Shown one piece after another: positions 1 to 8,504 of a stretch of DNA of 62,513 nt. The DNA comes from Sphingobacteriia bacterium (GTDB lineage Bacteria; Bacteroidota; Bacteroidia; Bacteroidales; UBA7960): assembly GCA_011390785.1 (NCBI GenBank), contig JAABRR010000027.1, positions 1 through 62,513 of the forward strand. Direction: 5' to 3'. The notes under the pieces are model-generated. The model had not been told where the DNA came from, did no database searches, and saw only the letters and a list, made by a program, of their open reading frames with translations. Position numbers and translations under genes: made by a program. The first letter of the stretch is position 1, and every line of letters starts with the position of its first letter.

Positions 1-776
1 CTGCTGATGATGGTAGGACGTTTCATTCCCATCTTGTCCATCAGGATATGATTGGCAAACCCAAGAATGTACATAGCGATGATTAGAATGAGCGACATAA
101 TGAGCACCGGCCCAGGCTCAGAAAAAAACACAGTGCTACTCATGCCCATGATGGGGACAATCACCAGAAAAAAGCCCCATTTTATGGCTGTTTCCCGGTA
201 TTTTTCAACGGTGGGTAAGATCTTTTTGTGCCGCAAAAACCTACTGATAATCAAAGGTATTACGATCAGTTGCACCATAATCCTGAAAATGGCAATGGGG
301 TTGATCAGCGCCTCTCCCAAAAAAAGTAACAAAATGAGTGGGGTTAGCACCATGGCAATAAAGTGAAGGCCAAAAACACCCGTAACGCTGAAGTTGTTGT
401 CGCCTTTGAGAATGGCTGCAAAAGGAATTACTGACGGGCCAGGTGGAGCAGCAGCTACCAGCACAAATCCCACATAATAGGGAAACATGGGATTACCCGG
501 ATTATGCGAGAAAAACAGCCATGACAACCCAATAATTACCAACCCAAAAACAACGAAATTGAGCAGTGTAGAAAGAGCCAGGGGTTGCAGGGCGTTGCTC
601 ACGGGAATCCAGCTTTTGAAGCTAAACCCTGTGGTGGCAAATACCATTACCAGGGCCAGTGTAATTACCGATATTTCAGCCAGGGGGAGGGTCTTTTCTC
701 CCAAAACCAATCCCACTAACAATGCCAGGGTTAAAACAAAATCACGATGATTGATAATGCTTAGAATCTTCTGCAT
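1..776 (-). CDS. Bile acid:sodium symporter family transporter (3' end cut off)
   Basis: This is an open frame on the minus strand that starts at ATG 776-774 and runs off the left edge, so about 258 residues of the N-terminal part are seen. The translation is very hydrophobic, with some eight membrane segments. It contains an AAAPPGPSVIPFA stretch, the Pro/Gly-rich crossover typical of BASS/SBF-like carriers, followed by GDNNFSVTG. Known members move organic anions or arsenite together with sodium or protons across the inner membrane; the substrate cannot be read from this sequence. It is divergent from rsmE, with about 100 bases between the two starts. An Acr3-type arsenite carrier is less likely, because I see no Acr3-like cysteine motif, but the missing C-terminus limits the call. 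Confidence 0.75.
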   Translation of the reverse strand, partial: MQKILSIINHRDFVLTLALLVGLVLGEKTLPLAEISVITLALVMVFATTGFSFKSWIPVSNALQPLALSTLLNFVVFGLVIIGLSWLFFSHNPGNPMFPYYVGFVLVAAAPPGPSVIPFAAILKGDNNFSVTGVFGLHFIAMVLTPLILLLFLGEALINPIAIFRIMVQLIVIPLIISRFLRHKKILPTVEKYRETAIKWGFFLVIVPIMGMSSTVFFSEPGPVLIMSLILIIAMYILGFANHILMDKMGMKRPTIIS

Positions 777-819
777 GTTTTCCTGTGTTTTGATGGTCGA
801 AGGTAAGAATTATTTATAT

Positions 820-855
820 TTTGATTTTTAATCCTACCCACATCCTCTAACTTTG
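820..855 (+). promoter_or_regulatory. Putative Bacteroidota promoter for rsmE
   Basis: TAACTTTG at 848-855 matches the Bacteroidota -7 consensus TAnnTTTG exactly, and a TTTG at 820-823 can serve as the -33 element, although the 24-base gap is longer than usual. Transcription would start near 862, leaving a leader of about 14 bases before the rsmE ATG at 876. Confidence 0.5.
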
Positions 856-875
856 CCAAACCTTAACCTTAACCC

Positions 876-1586
876 ATGCACATATTCTACGAACCCAATC
901 TCCTTTCCGACATCATAACCCTGTCACCCGAAGAATCTGCCCATTGCACCCGGGTGCTGCGTCTTCGTGTAGGGCAGGAGATAGGCATTACCGACGGAAA
1001 GGGAATGTTTGCCAGGGCATCATTGCTTGATGTAAATGCCAAACGAACCACTGCATCCGTTCAACACAGAAAGAATACTCCTGCAAGACCCTATCGCCTG
1101 CACATGGCAGTGGCTCCTACAAAAAATATCGATCGTTTCGAATGGTTTCTTGAAAAAGCTACTGAATGTGGCATAGAAGAGATTACTCCAATCATCTGTG
1201 CACAATCCGAGCGCACGGTTGTAAAACCCGAACGGCTGCAAAAAATTTTGCTGTCTGCCATGAAACAGTCGCAACGAGCCTGGTTGCCGGTGCTTCATAA
1301 TGCAATAAAACTTAAGGATTTCATCAAGGGGTTAGATAAAACCCAACTTACCTGCATGGCTCATTGTGCAGAAGGGGAGAAGCAGACATTGACAAAATTA
1401 TATAACCCCGGGAGCGATATACTCATTATGATAGGTCCGGAAGGTGATTTCAGTGAAGAAGAAATTCAACAGGCCACCCAAATGGGTGTTAAGAGTATTA
1501 CCCTGGGCGAAAGTCGATTGCGCACCGAAACGGCAGCTTTGGTTGCATGTATGGGGTTTAATTTTTTGAATGGGGAGCTGGGTTAG
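876..1586 (+). CDS. rsmE: 16S rRNA (uracil(1498)-N(3))-methyltransferase RsmE
   Basis: RsmE uses SAM to methylate N3 of U1498 in 16S rRNA within the assembled 30S subunit. The 236-residue length is normal for the family. An N-terminal PUA-like part (HCTRVLRLRVGQEI, about residues 23-36) precedes a SPOUT methyltransferase fold. The C-terminal SAM-binding knot is clear: MIGPEGDFSEEEI followed by LGESRLRTETAAL. The start at 876 is the only sensible ATG and sits just downstream of a good promoter box. It is followed by a repeat element and then a DUF4159 gene in the same direction. Identification is by motif and is secure. Confidence 0.95.
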   Translation: MHIFYEPNLLSDIITLSPEESAHCTRVLRLRVGQEIGITDGKGMFARASLLDVNAKRTTASVQHRKNTPARPYRLHMAVAPTKNIDRFEWFLEKATECGIEEITPIICAQSERTVVKPERLQKILLSAMKQSQRAWLPVLHNAIKLKDFIKGLDKTQLTCMAHCAEGEKQTLTKLYNPGSDILIMIGPEGDFSEEEIQQATQMGVKSITLGESRLRTETAALVACMGFNFLNGELG

Positions 1587-1640
1587 ATTTTTACCGCAGA
1601 GCCCAGGAGACGTAGAGAAAACTATTTTAGGATTTATGAG

Positions 1641-1875
1641 TCAATAGCATTTAGTTAAGGAAAATCATACATTTGAATAAACCGCTTTACGAAAAATACG
1701 ATTGTTGCTTTTTATAATTTGCAGGAACTACTCCCCCTTTGAAGGGGGCTGGGGGGATGTTTTTCACACCAAGAGATTCTTAATACATCCCCTGCTCCCT
1801 TTGGCTTCGCCGAACCCTAAAGGGTTTCAAAGGGGGAATCAGGTAGTGCAAAAAAACTTAACTAAACGACATTGA
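1641..1875. repeat. MITE-like element, copy A, with imperfect terminal inverted repeats
   Basis: The left end TCAATAGCATTTAGTTAAG (1641-1659) is an imperfect inverted copy of the right end CTTAACTAAACGACATTGA (1857-1875). Inside is a second, nested inverted repeat around CTACTCCCCCTTTGAAGG (from about 1730) and CAAAGGGGGAATCAGGTAG (about 1827-1846), with G-runs and C-runs that can fold. There is no coding capacity. A related copy lies at 24492-24640. It fills almost the whole gap between rsmE and the next gene. Confidence 0.6.
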
Positions 1876-2017
1876 TTTATGAGTTGAATCCCTATGATTG
1901 TACCTATGGATTTTGTTGTTGGAATTATGAGTAAATTTGAAATGATTTACATTCATTAAATAAAAACAGTTACAAAAAGAAGTCTCTGACAAACTAACCC
2001 AAATTTGAAAATTTAAT

Positions 2018-2674
2018 ATGCATCCAAAAATTATACTCTTTTTCCTGTTCTTTTCGTTTGGCTTTTTGTCTCAGGCTCAGAATTTCCAGATCGCAACACT
2101 GAAATACCGTGGCGGTGGCGACTGGTATGCTAATCCAACGGCATTGCCCAATCTTGTTGAGTTTGCAAACCGTGAGTTGGGCACCAATATCAGCTCCAAT
2201 ATTGCTACGGTTGAAGTGGGAAGCCCTAATCTTTTCAATTATCCGTTTCTTTATATGACAGGACACGGAAACGTGGTTTTCTCAGCACAGGAAGCTCAGA
2301 ATCTCCGGAATTACCTTATTGGTGGCGGTTTTCTGCATGTAGATGACAATTATGGAATCGATCCGTTTTTCAGAAGAGAGATAGCCAGGGTTTTTCCTGA
2401 GTTGGAGTTGGTAGAGCTACCCTGGTCATATCCCATTTATAACCAGGAGTTTGCGTTTCCTGAAGGGCCACCTAAGATCCATGAACATGATGGAAAAGCT
2501 CCGCAAGGGTTCGGTATTATTTACGAAGGGCGTCTGGTATTATATTACACTTACGAAGTTGACCTGGGCAATGGTTGGGAAGATCCTGTTGTACATGGCA
2601 ACCCTGAAGAAGTCCGACTGAAAGCGCTGCGAATGGGAGCCAACATTTTGCAGTATGTTTTTAACCGGGAGTGA
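2018..2674 (+). CDS. DUF4159 domain secreted/periplasmic protein
   Basis: This 218-residue protein has a short signal peptide (IILFFLFFSFGFLSQAQ, cleaved after about residue 20). The mature part begins FQIATLKYRGGGDWYANP, and includes TGHGNVVFSAQEAQNLRNYL and GGGFLHVDDNYG, which are hallmarks of DUF4159. DUF4159 resembles a glutamine amidotransferase-like/ThuA-like fold; no catalytic role has been established that I know of. In many Bacteroidota the family lies beside rsmE, as here. The start at 2018 gives a proper signal peptide. The protein contains a conserved DDNYG acidic patch and a C-terminal LKALRMGANILQYVF helix. Function is unknown. Confidence 0.85.
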   Translation: MHPKIILFFLFFSFGFLSQAQNFQIATLKYRGGGDWYANPTALPNLVEFANRELGTNISSNIATVEVGSPNLFNYPFLYMTGHGNVVFSAQEAQNLRNYLIGGGFLHVDDNYGIDPFFRREIARVFPELELVELPWSYPIYNQEFAFPEGPPKIHEHDGKAPQGFGIIYEGRLVLYYTYEVDLGNGWEDPVVHGNPEEVRLKALRMGANILQYVFNRE

Positions 2675-3462
2675 CCAGGTAATTAAATGTCAGTTTTTTA
2701 TTTTAAAGTATCAAAACTTGTCCTTACTGTTTTGCATGAAAATATCCATTCTCAGCCTTTCAATTAGTGGTTGTTTTGGTGAGTATTTTGGATGCTTCAC
2801 CATAACCTTTCAATTTCTTTTTCCGAAAGCCCCGTCTCTTTCATGATCATATCCAACGGCTCTCTCAACTTTTTCATTCTGCCGGTAAGTTTTAGCTTGC
2901 TGAAAAATACTTAATAGCCTGTTTATTAATAATATACAATTCTATTTTGGCAGTTAAGTGCAAGGGTTTTTAAACAATCAATAGTATAACTTTGCGTTGC
3001 TATTTCTTAGTTTTTAGTACATCATCTGCTTCGTGCCCTTCGACTCGCAGTATTATTATACAGCTTCGTCTTGCCGCCTTGCATCTAATGCAATAAAAAC
3101 TTTTTCAGCAGGCTCTAAGCAAGGATGCAGGATAGGGATTATTGGGGTTTTTTACAACGGGGTGATTGTAAAGTTGAATGAGTTAATTGGTTCATATTTC
3201 GGGGAGTAAAATATAAGTTAGAGATTAGGTATTAGAAAAATGGAACAGTTCATAGGTAGGAAGCCAAAATAATAAAAACCCAACAAAATTAACCCATTCA
3301 CTTGCCTATCGTAATTAATCCAATAGCCCAAATAGACTACGTTTTGAAAATGAGTTATTTAAAATCATTTTAAATAACAAATATTATGCAATAAAATTTT
3401 CTTTATATGTTTATTATTTTTTCTTTTGTAAGGGAATTTAACCAATTGGCATCAAAAATTTA
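2675..3462. other. 788-base intergenic region with a repeat-like patch and gene debris
   Basis: No convincing gene is seen. The patch at about 3031-3115 (TCTGCTTCGTGCCCTTCGAC to GCAATAAAAACTTTTTCAGC) is richer in G+C than its surroundings and looks like a dispersed repeat. On the minus strand near 2805-2885 a short in-frame peptide ending LREPLDMIMKETGLSEKEIE is preceded by a stop and looks like the tail of a lost gene. The last 200 bases are A+T-rich and should contain the promoter of the GLUG gene, although no clear -7 box was found. Confidence 0.4.
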
Positions 3463-5301
3463 ATGTCCATACCCATGAATAAAACAATTTGGATTTCATT
3501 CTTATTCGCAATCGCAGGGCTATACCAAGGATGTAAGATATTTGCTTTGGAATCAACTAATAAAGGTCATTCTGATTTTCTTTCAAATATAAAGCTTCTG
3601 ACAGAGTATACTCTTCCAATTGATTCTGTTCCAAATGAAGAAGAGCCAGAATTTGCAGGAGGAATTGGCACCGAAGATGACCCTTGGTTAATTGAAACAG
3701 CTTATCACCTTAACAATGTACGAAATTATCTTGGCCCATGTTCGGACAAGTATTACAAGCAAATTGCCGATATTGATCTTGGAACTTCTCCATGGAATAT
3801 GGGAGAAGGATGGCTGCCGATCGGATATCATTCAGCAGGTAGCTTTAGAGGCTTCTATGATGGAAATGGGCACGTTATTTCAGGATTATTTATAAATAGA
3901 CCCATGGATTGGGATCTTGGGCTGTTTGGTGAAACCTCGGGAGCTGAGATAAAGAACCTCGGAATAGTTGATGCAAATATAACTGGCCGGTATAGTATAG
4001 GAGCATTGGTAGGGGAGAATTATTTGAATTCTACAATTTCAAACTGCTATAGTACCGGTATTATTAATAGTACTGAGAATTATGCTGGAGGATTGGTTGG
4101 GTCGAATGATCTAAATTGTATAATAACCCATAGTTATAGTATTTGCAACGTTAGAAGCACAGGCAACTATGTTGGAGGATTGGCAGGATGCAATGCAAGA
4201 GGATCTACAATTACCAACTCTTATAGTAAAGGAAATGTGAAAGGTGAGATGTATACTGGAGGATTGACAGGTAATAACGCTGGTAATGTAGTCAATAGTT
4301 TCAGTACAGGCAGTGTGACAGGTGGTGAGTACTACAGTGGAGGACTGGTCGGTTCTAGCAGGGGGCTAATTCAGGGCTGTTATAGCACTGGGGATGTACT
4401 TGGTAATTTTTATGTAGGTGGATTGTTAGGGAATAATCAAAAATCATTGGTTTTGAATTGTTATAGTACTGGTCGTGTTACTGGTTATTTAAAGGTTGGT
4501 GGCTTGGTTGGAATAAATAGGGATGCAACAATCACCAATTCCTATAGTACCGGCTATGTTACCGGTAGCAACGATTATCAGGGATATTATGTGGGTGGGC
4601 TTGTGGGCGACAATGCAGGAGGAACAGTAAATCAGGGGTTTTGGGATATAGTTTCTTCCGGAACATCCCAGAGCGACAGAGGGCAGGGACTGTGTTCATG
4701 GGAAATGACCTTTCAGGAATTATACATCAACTGGGATTTCACTGAAATATGGGATATTGAAGAAAATAATACCTACCCATTTCTTAGGTGGCAAATTGAG
4801 CCTGAGGAGTTTAATCATCCTATAAAGAATAATATTGCACTCAATATTTCCATCGAAAACAGTGGGTTTGTTTCAGGTGGGGGTGATTATTTTCCCTGTG
4901 AGCCGGTAAAGATCTCCGCAATTGCAAACGAACAATTTGTATTTGTCAACTGGACCACTGAAGCCCATGAAGTAATAAGCACCAAACCCGAATTTGTTTT
5001 TACAATGCATGGCGATGATATTACGCTTACAGCCAATTTTTTGTTTGAAAATTCAGTAAGAGAAGCTAGCAACGTCCATTTAAAGGTATATCCAAATCCG
5101 GCATCCGATTTTATTCATGTAAAATCGACACATAGGCTAAAAATCATAAGGGTTACTAATAGTGTAGGACTGGTTGTGCAAACATATTATCCTGATGATT
5201 TAGATATGGATATCAATGTAAGCAGACTCAAACCAGGGTTTTATTTCTTGCATATCCATTCTGATACAACACTGTTTACTCATAAGTTTAGTATCTACTA
5301 A
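3463..5301 (+). CDS. Secreted GLUG-repeat protein with T9SS type A sorting domain
   Basis: This 612-residue exported protein has an N-terminal signal peptide; ATG 3475 (MNKTIWISFLFAIAGLYQ) is as good a start as 3463. Residues about 65-430 hold a series of GLUG units, read as YVGGLVG-N-x-GG-x-ITNSYSTGxVxG, of the type found in surface and adhesin-like proteins. Residues about 455-530 (IENSGFVSGGGDYFPCEPVKI ... GDDITLTANF) resemble a divergent InlB B-repeat. The end, VYPNPASDFIHV ... KPGFYFLHI ... HKFSIY, is a type A sorting domain, so export by the type IX system is expected. It stands alone between long gaps. Binding partner or substrate cannot be told. Confidence 0.85.
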   Translation: MSIPMNKTIWISFLFAIAGLYQGCKIFALESTNKGHSDFLSNIKLLTEYTLPIDSVPNEEEPEFAGGIGTEDDPWLIETAYHLNNVRNYLGPCSDKYYKQIADIDLGTSPWNMGEGWLPIGYHSAGSFRGFYDGNGHVISGLFINRPMDWDLGLFGETSGAEIKNLGIVDANITGRYSIGALVGENYLNSTISNCYSTGIINSTENYAGGLVGSNDLNCIITHSYSICNVRSTGNYVGGLAGCNARGSTITNSYSKGNVKGEMYTGGLTGNNAGNVVNSFSTGSVTGGEYYSGGLVGSSRGLIQGCYSTGDVLGNFYVGGLLGNNQKSLVLNCYSTGRVTGYLKVGGLVGINRDATITNSYSTGYVTGSNDYQGYYVGGLVGDNAGGTVNQGFWDIVSSGTSQSDRGQGLCSWEMTFQELYINWDFTEIWDIEENNTYPFLRWQIEPEEFNHPIKNNIALNISIENSGFVSGGGDYFPCEPVKISAIANEQFVFVNWTTEAHEVISTKPEFVFTMHGDDITLTANFLFENSVREASNVHLKVYPNPASDFIHVKSTHRLKIIRVTNSVGLVVQTYYPDDLDMDINVSRLKPGFYFLHIHSDTTLFTHKFSIY

Positions 5302-5561
5302 AATAGTAGGGAAGACCGGTGAATAAAAAAATATATGGTGCAAAAAACTTGATTAAGTTTTAACGGAATTCTAAGAGCCTTCAGCCTTCGGTGTAAAGAA
5401 CCTGAGTAGATACGGAATAAGTAATTCTGGGCGATGCTGAAAGTTTGTTTTTTATAAAATATCACCTGTTTGCTTTCTCCCCATTTTTTTCTTCTCTCCA
5501 TAGGGTATTTTTATTTTAAAGGGTCATGATAGTGTAAACAAACTTTAAAATCCCTTTCATC

Positions 5562-6821
5562 ATGAAAACAAGAAAAATTATCCCCCTGATTATGCTGTTG
5601 ATGTTATTGGTTACTTCTGTTGGTTTTTCACAAACCGGCGGTTTTTATACCATAAGCGGCACCGTGCGTGATGCAGACAATAACAGATCTCTTGCATATG
5701 CCACCATGTTTATTCCAGGAACCTATATGGGAACAGTTGCCAATTCTGATGGCGTTTTTACCTTCAAAATTAAAGACGATGTAACTGCTCAAAACTTTGT
5801 AATCTCTTACATGGGTTACGAGTTGGGCACTTTTTCCATAAAAGAGCATACTGGTAAGAATTCTGATTTTTTGCTTAAAGCACATGTGGTGCCACTTCAG
5901 GAAGTTACCTTCAGACCCATGAATCCACGTGATCTTGTTGTAAAAGCGATTGAACGAATCCCTGAAAATTATCCGCAGGAATCCTACAACCTAACTGGCT
6001 TTTACCGGGAAACCATCAAGCAAAGACGAGATTATCTTACTGTTGCAGAAGCTGTTATTGATGTGTACAAAGAGCCTTATGACAATCGCGGCAGAGATGA
6101 CCAGGTGCGTATTATCAGAGGCCGGAAAAGTGGAACCGTTAAAAAGGCTGACACCTTGTTGGTAAAATTGCAGGGTGGTCCTCAGGTGGCTATGTTACTG
6201 GATGTGGTTAAAAACAACGACATCGTAATATCAAGTGAAACCATCGATTTTTATTCCTATGAAATGCTCGACCTGGTAATTATTGACGATATGCCCCAGT
6301 ATGTTATTGGGTTCGAACCCAGGGTTATACTTGATTATCCTCTTTTTAAAGGAAAACTGTACATTTGTAACCAAACCCTGGCTGTTACCATGGCCGATTT
6401 TGGATATGATTTGAGTGATAAGAGAAAAGCAGCGAAAGTATTTGTTAGGAGAAAACCACCAACCCTTAGATTTACACCCAATGATACCCGCTATCTTGTT
6501 AAATACCAAAAGATTGGAGACCAGTATTTTGTTAATTACATGAGAAGTGACCTGGAATTTTTTGTCAACTGGAGAAGAAAAATTTTCAGAACCCGATACA
6601 ATCTCATGTTTGAAATGGCTATTATGGACAGATCAAACGAAAATGTTGAGTCTTTTGCAAGGAGAGAAACATTCCGCAACAATAATATTCTCGCTGATAT
6701 GGTACCCATTTATTTTACAGATAACTTCTGGGGTGATTACAACTATATAGAACCCGATGTATCAATTGACGAAGCCATCAATAAACTTAATAAAAATGCG
6801 GTTAAAAATCAGGATCAATAA
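5562..6821 (+). CDS. CarboxypepD-regulatory-like domain protein (first gene of ECF/FecR operon)
   Basis: This is a 419-residue protein with a signal peptide (LIMLLMLLVTSVGFSQ). Residues about 30-110 form a carboxypeptidase regulatory-like beta sandwich: ISGTVRDADNNRSLAYATMF, a GTVANSDGVFTFKI turn and FVISYMGYELGTFSI. The remaining 300 residues begin DLVVKAIERIPENYPQESYN and FYRETIKQRRDYLTVAEAV and lack a TonB plug or barrel. The protein at 8505-10076 shares the same order: FYRE, AEAV/SEAVFEIYK, a KSR/GRKSG patch, LDVVK/LDIVKH, and the ending EMAIMD ... FxRRET ... FWxDxNxI. The two are paralogues on either side of a sigma/anti-sigma pair, with a 27-base gap to the sigma gene. The biochemical role is unknown; an envelope sensor or lipoprotein-like partner is an inference. 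Confidence 0.7.
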   Translation: MKTRKIIPLIMLLMLLVTSVGFSQTGGFYTISGTVRDADNNRSLAYATMFIPGTYMGTVANSDGVFTFKIKDDVTAQNFVISYMGYELGTFSIKEHTGKNSDFLLKAHVVPLQEVTFRPMNPRDLVVKAIERIPENYPQESYNLTGFYRETIKQRRDYLTVAEAVIDVYKEPYDNRGRDDQVRIIRGRKSGTVKKADTLLVKLQGGPQVAMLLDVVKNNDIVISSETIDFYSYEMLDLVIIDDMPQYVIGFEPRVILDYPLFKGKLYICNQTLAVTMADFGYDLSDKRKAAKVFVRRKPPTLRFTPNDTRYLVKYQKIGDQYFVNYMRSDLEFFVNWRRKIFRTRYNLMFEMAIMDRSNENVESFARRETFRNNNILADMVPIYFTDNFWGDYNYIEPDVSIDEAINKLNKNAVKNQDQ

Positions 6822-6848
6822 ATCTTTTATTCATTAAGTGCTGTCTGT

Positions 6849-7391
6849 ATGTCTGAACTGTCTGTCGATGAGAAAATTAAGAAAGGAGACATTTCGGCAT
6901 TTGAAAAGGTGTTCAGGGAGTATTATGCTCCCTTAACACTTTTCGCCAACAGTATGGTAAAAGACAAAGATGTTGCAGAAGAGATCGTTCAGGATTTTTT
7001 TTACAATTACTGGAAAAACAAAGAACAGATTGCAATCCAATCATCCATGAAAAGCTATTTTTTTCAAAGCATCAGAAATAAGTCGCTAAAGTATTTGCGT
7101 CACGAAGCGGTAAAAAATAAATACGCTTTCGATGTTTTGGAATCCACAGGTCTTGATAATCAGGTCTATCAACCCAATATTTATGATTTGAAAGAACTGG
7201 AGAAAAAAATCAACGATGCGCTGGAAAAGCTTCCTGAAAATTGTCGACAGATTTTTAAAATGAACAGATTTGAAGGCCTAAAATACCGGGAAATAGCTGA
7301 GAAATTAAATATTTCGATAAAAACGGTGGAAGCCAATATAAGTAAGGCATTAAGCCAACTCAGAAACGAACTCGGGCTTTACAAAAAATAA
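6849..7391 (+). CDS. RNA polymerase sigma-70 factor, ECF subfamily
   Basis: This is a 180-residue ECF sigma factor of the Bacteroidota type. Region 2 is visible as AFEKVFREYYAPLTLFANSMV and EEIVQDFFYNYWKNK (about residues 17-60). Region 4 is ALEKLPENCRQIFKMNRFEGLKYREIAEKL followed by the helix-turn-helix SIKTVEANISKALSQLR (about 115-170). It directs RNA polymerase to its own regulon, usually held inactive by the FecR protein encoded next to it, as here 70 bases downstream. It lies 27 bases after the CarboxypepD-like gene and is probably transcribed with it. Region 1.1 and the non-conserved domain are absent, as expected for ECF factors. Confidence 0.93.
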   Translation: MSELSVDEKIKKGDISAFEKVFREYYAPLTLFANSMVKDKDVAEEIVQDFFYNYWKNKEQIAIQSSMKSYFFQSIRNKSLKYLRHEAVKNKYAFDVLESTGLDNQVYQPNIYDLKELEKKINDALEKLPENCRQIFKMNRFEGLKYREIAEKLNISIKTVEANISKALSQLRNELGLYKK

Positions 7392-7461
7392 TAATGCAGC
7401 CAGGCTAATGATCGTTATAGTCGGATAAAGCCGGGTTGAATAAAAAATAATAACAACATTC

Positions 7462-8484
7462 ATGACTGAACTAACTAACCCTTCTCAAGCAACAGATCAG
7501 GTGGCCAAATACCTTTCGGGTGAGATGGATGCTGTTGAAAAGCTAAATTTCGAGGAAAGACTTTTGGAAGATCAGAATCTGAACAGCGAATTTATAGCTG
7601 CAAAAGATGCCTGGGAGTTAATGGAGTACTATTCATCAGGCACTGCTAACGAAGTTGATACAGATAAAGCCTGGGAAACGCTCTCAACCCGCATCGTTGC
7701 TGATGAAAAGGAAGTCAATGTTATTCAGCACCCATCGGCAATACACATACCGGTTTGGCTTAAATGGGCCGCTTCTGTTTTGGTAATTGCCGGCCTGGGG
7801 TGGGCTACCTACCTTGGTTGGATGCAATTTGCCGACCATCCTTTGTTGGTTTTTGAAAATACCGACCAGGAAATGGTATCCGTTAAAACCCTCGATGATG
7901 GTTCGCTGGTGTATCTCGCCAGGCAATCGCAAATCTCTTACCCCGAATTTTTTGATGCAACGGCTCGCAAGGTGAAGATGGCAGGGGAAGCTTTTTTTGA
8001 TGTTGCGCCCGATGCCCAAAAACCTTTTACCATTGAGGCAGGAAATGCCACAATTGAAGTAGTGGGTACTTCGTTTAATGTAAAAACAATAAATCCCGGC
8101 ACACTCGAGCTCTTTGTTGAAGAAGGACGTGTAAAAGTATGGTTTGATAAAAGCAGACAAGAATCGGTTATGGTTAACGAAGGGCAGTTGCTTATGCTCG
8201 AAAACGGACTGGCTGAAGTGGTTTTCCCCAGCTATTACAACACCCAATGGCGAAGGAATTTGTTGCAGTTCAAAGATGAAAGGTTGGAAAATATTTTATA
8301 TGCATTAAATAAGACATATGGTATTACCTTTGAAACAGAAAATGACAATATCAAAAACCGCATAATGACCGTTACCATTTACGATGGAAAACTGGAAACC
8401 ATCAGCGAATTGATTGCTCTTTCCCTTTCTATTGATTATGAGATAGTTGGTGACTCGCGCGTTATTTTTCGCAACCCTGAATAA
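7462..8484 (+). CDS. FecR family anti-sigma factor
   Basis: This 340-residue inner-membrane regulator has a cytoplasmic N-terminus that binds the sigma factor (VAKYLSGEMDAVEKLNFEERL), a single membrane span at about residues 95-115 (VWLKWAASVLVIAGLGWATYL) and a periplasmic FecR domain (LDDGSLVYLARQSQISYPE ... VKMAGEAFFDVAPDAQKPF ... VVGTSFNVKT). It ends in a DUF4974-type domain (LENILYALNKTYGITFE ... LSIDYEIVGD) that in known systems contacts the signalling domain of the outer-membrane receptor. It follows the ECF sigma gene and precedes the STN gene by 20 bases. Here the natural partner would be that STN protein, which is inferred from context. Confidence 0.92.
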   Translation: MTELTNPSQATDQVAKYLSGEMDAVEKLNFEERLLEDQNLNSEFIAAKDAWELMEYYSSGTANEVDTDKAWETLSTRIVADEKEVNVIQHPSAIHIPVWLKWAASVLVIAGLGWATYLGWMQFADHPLLVFENTDQEMVSVKTLDDGSLVYLARQSQISYPEFFDATARKVKMAGEAFFDVAPDAQKPFTIEAGNATIEVVGTSFNVKTINPGTLELFVEEGRVKVWFDKSRQESVMVNEGQLLMLENGLAEVVFPSYYNTQWRRNLLQFKDERLENILYALNKTYGITFETENDNIKNRIMTVTIYDGKLETISELIALSLSIDYEIVGDSRVIFRNPE

Positions 8485-8504
8485 GTATTTAAGGATGTGC
8501 TCAA

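Noticed and set aside
2655-2846. Short plus-strand ORF after the DUF4159 gene
   Set aside because: It overlaps the end of the real gene in another frame and has no features.
7684-8247. Minus-strand ORF of 187 codons
   Set aside because: It lies fully antisense to the FecR gene and has no domain; it is a shadow.
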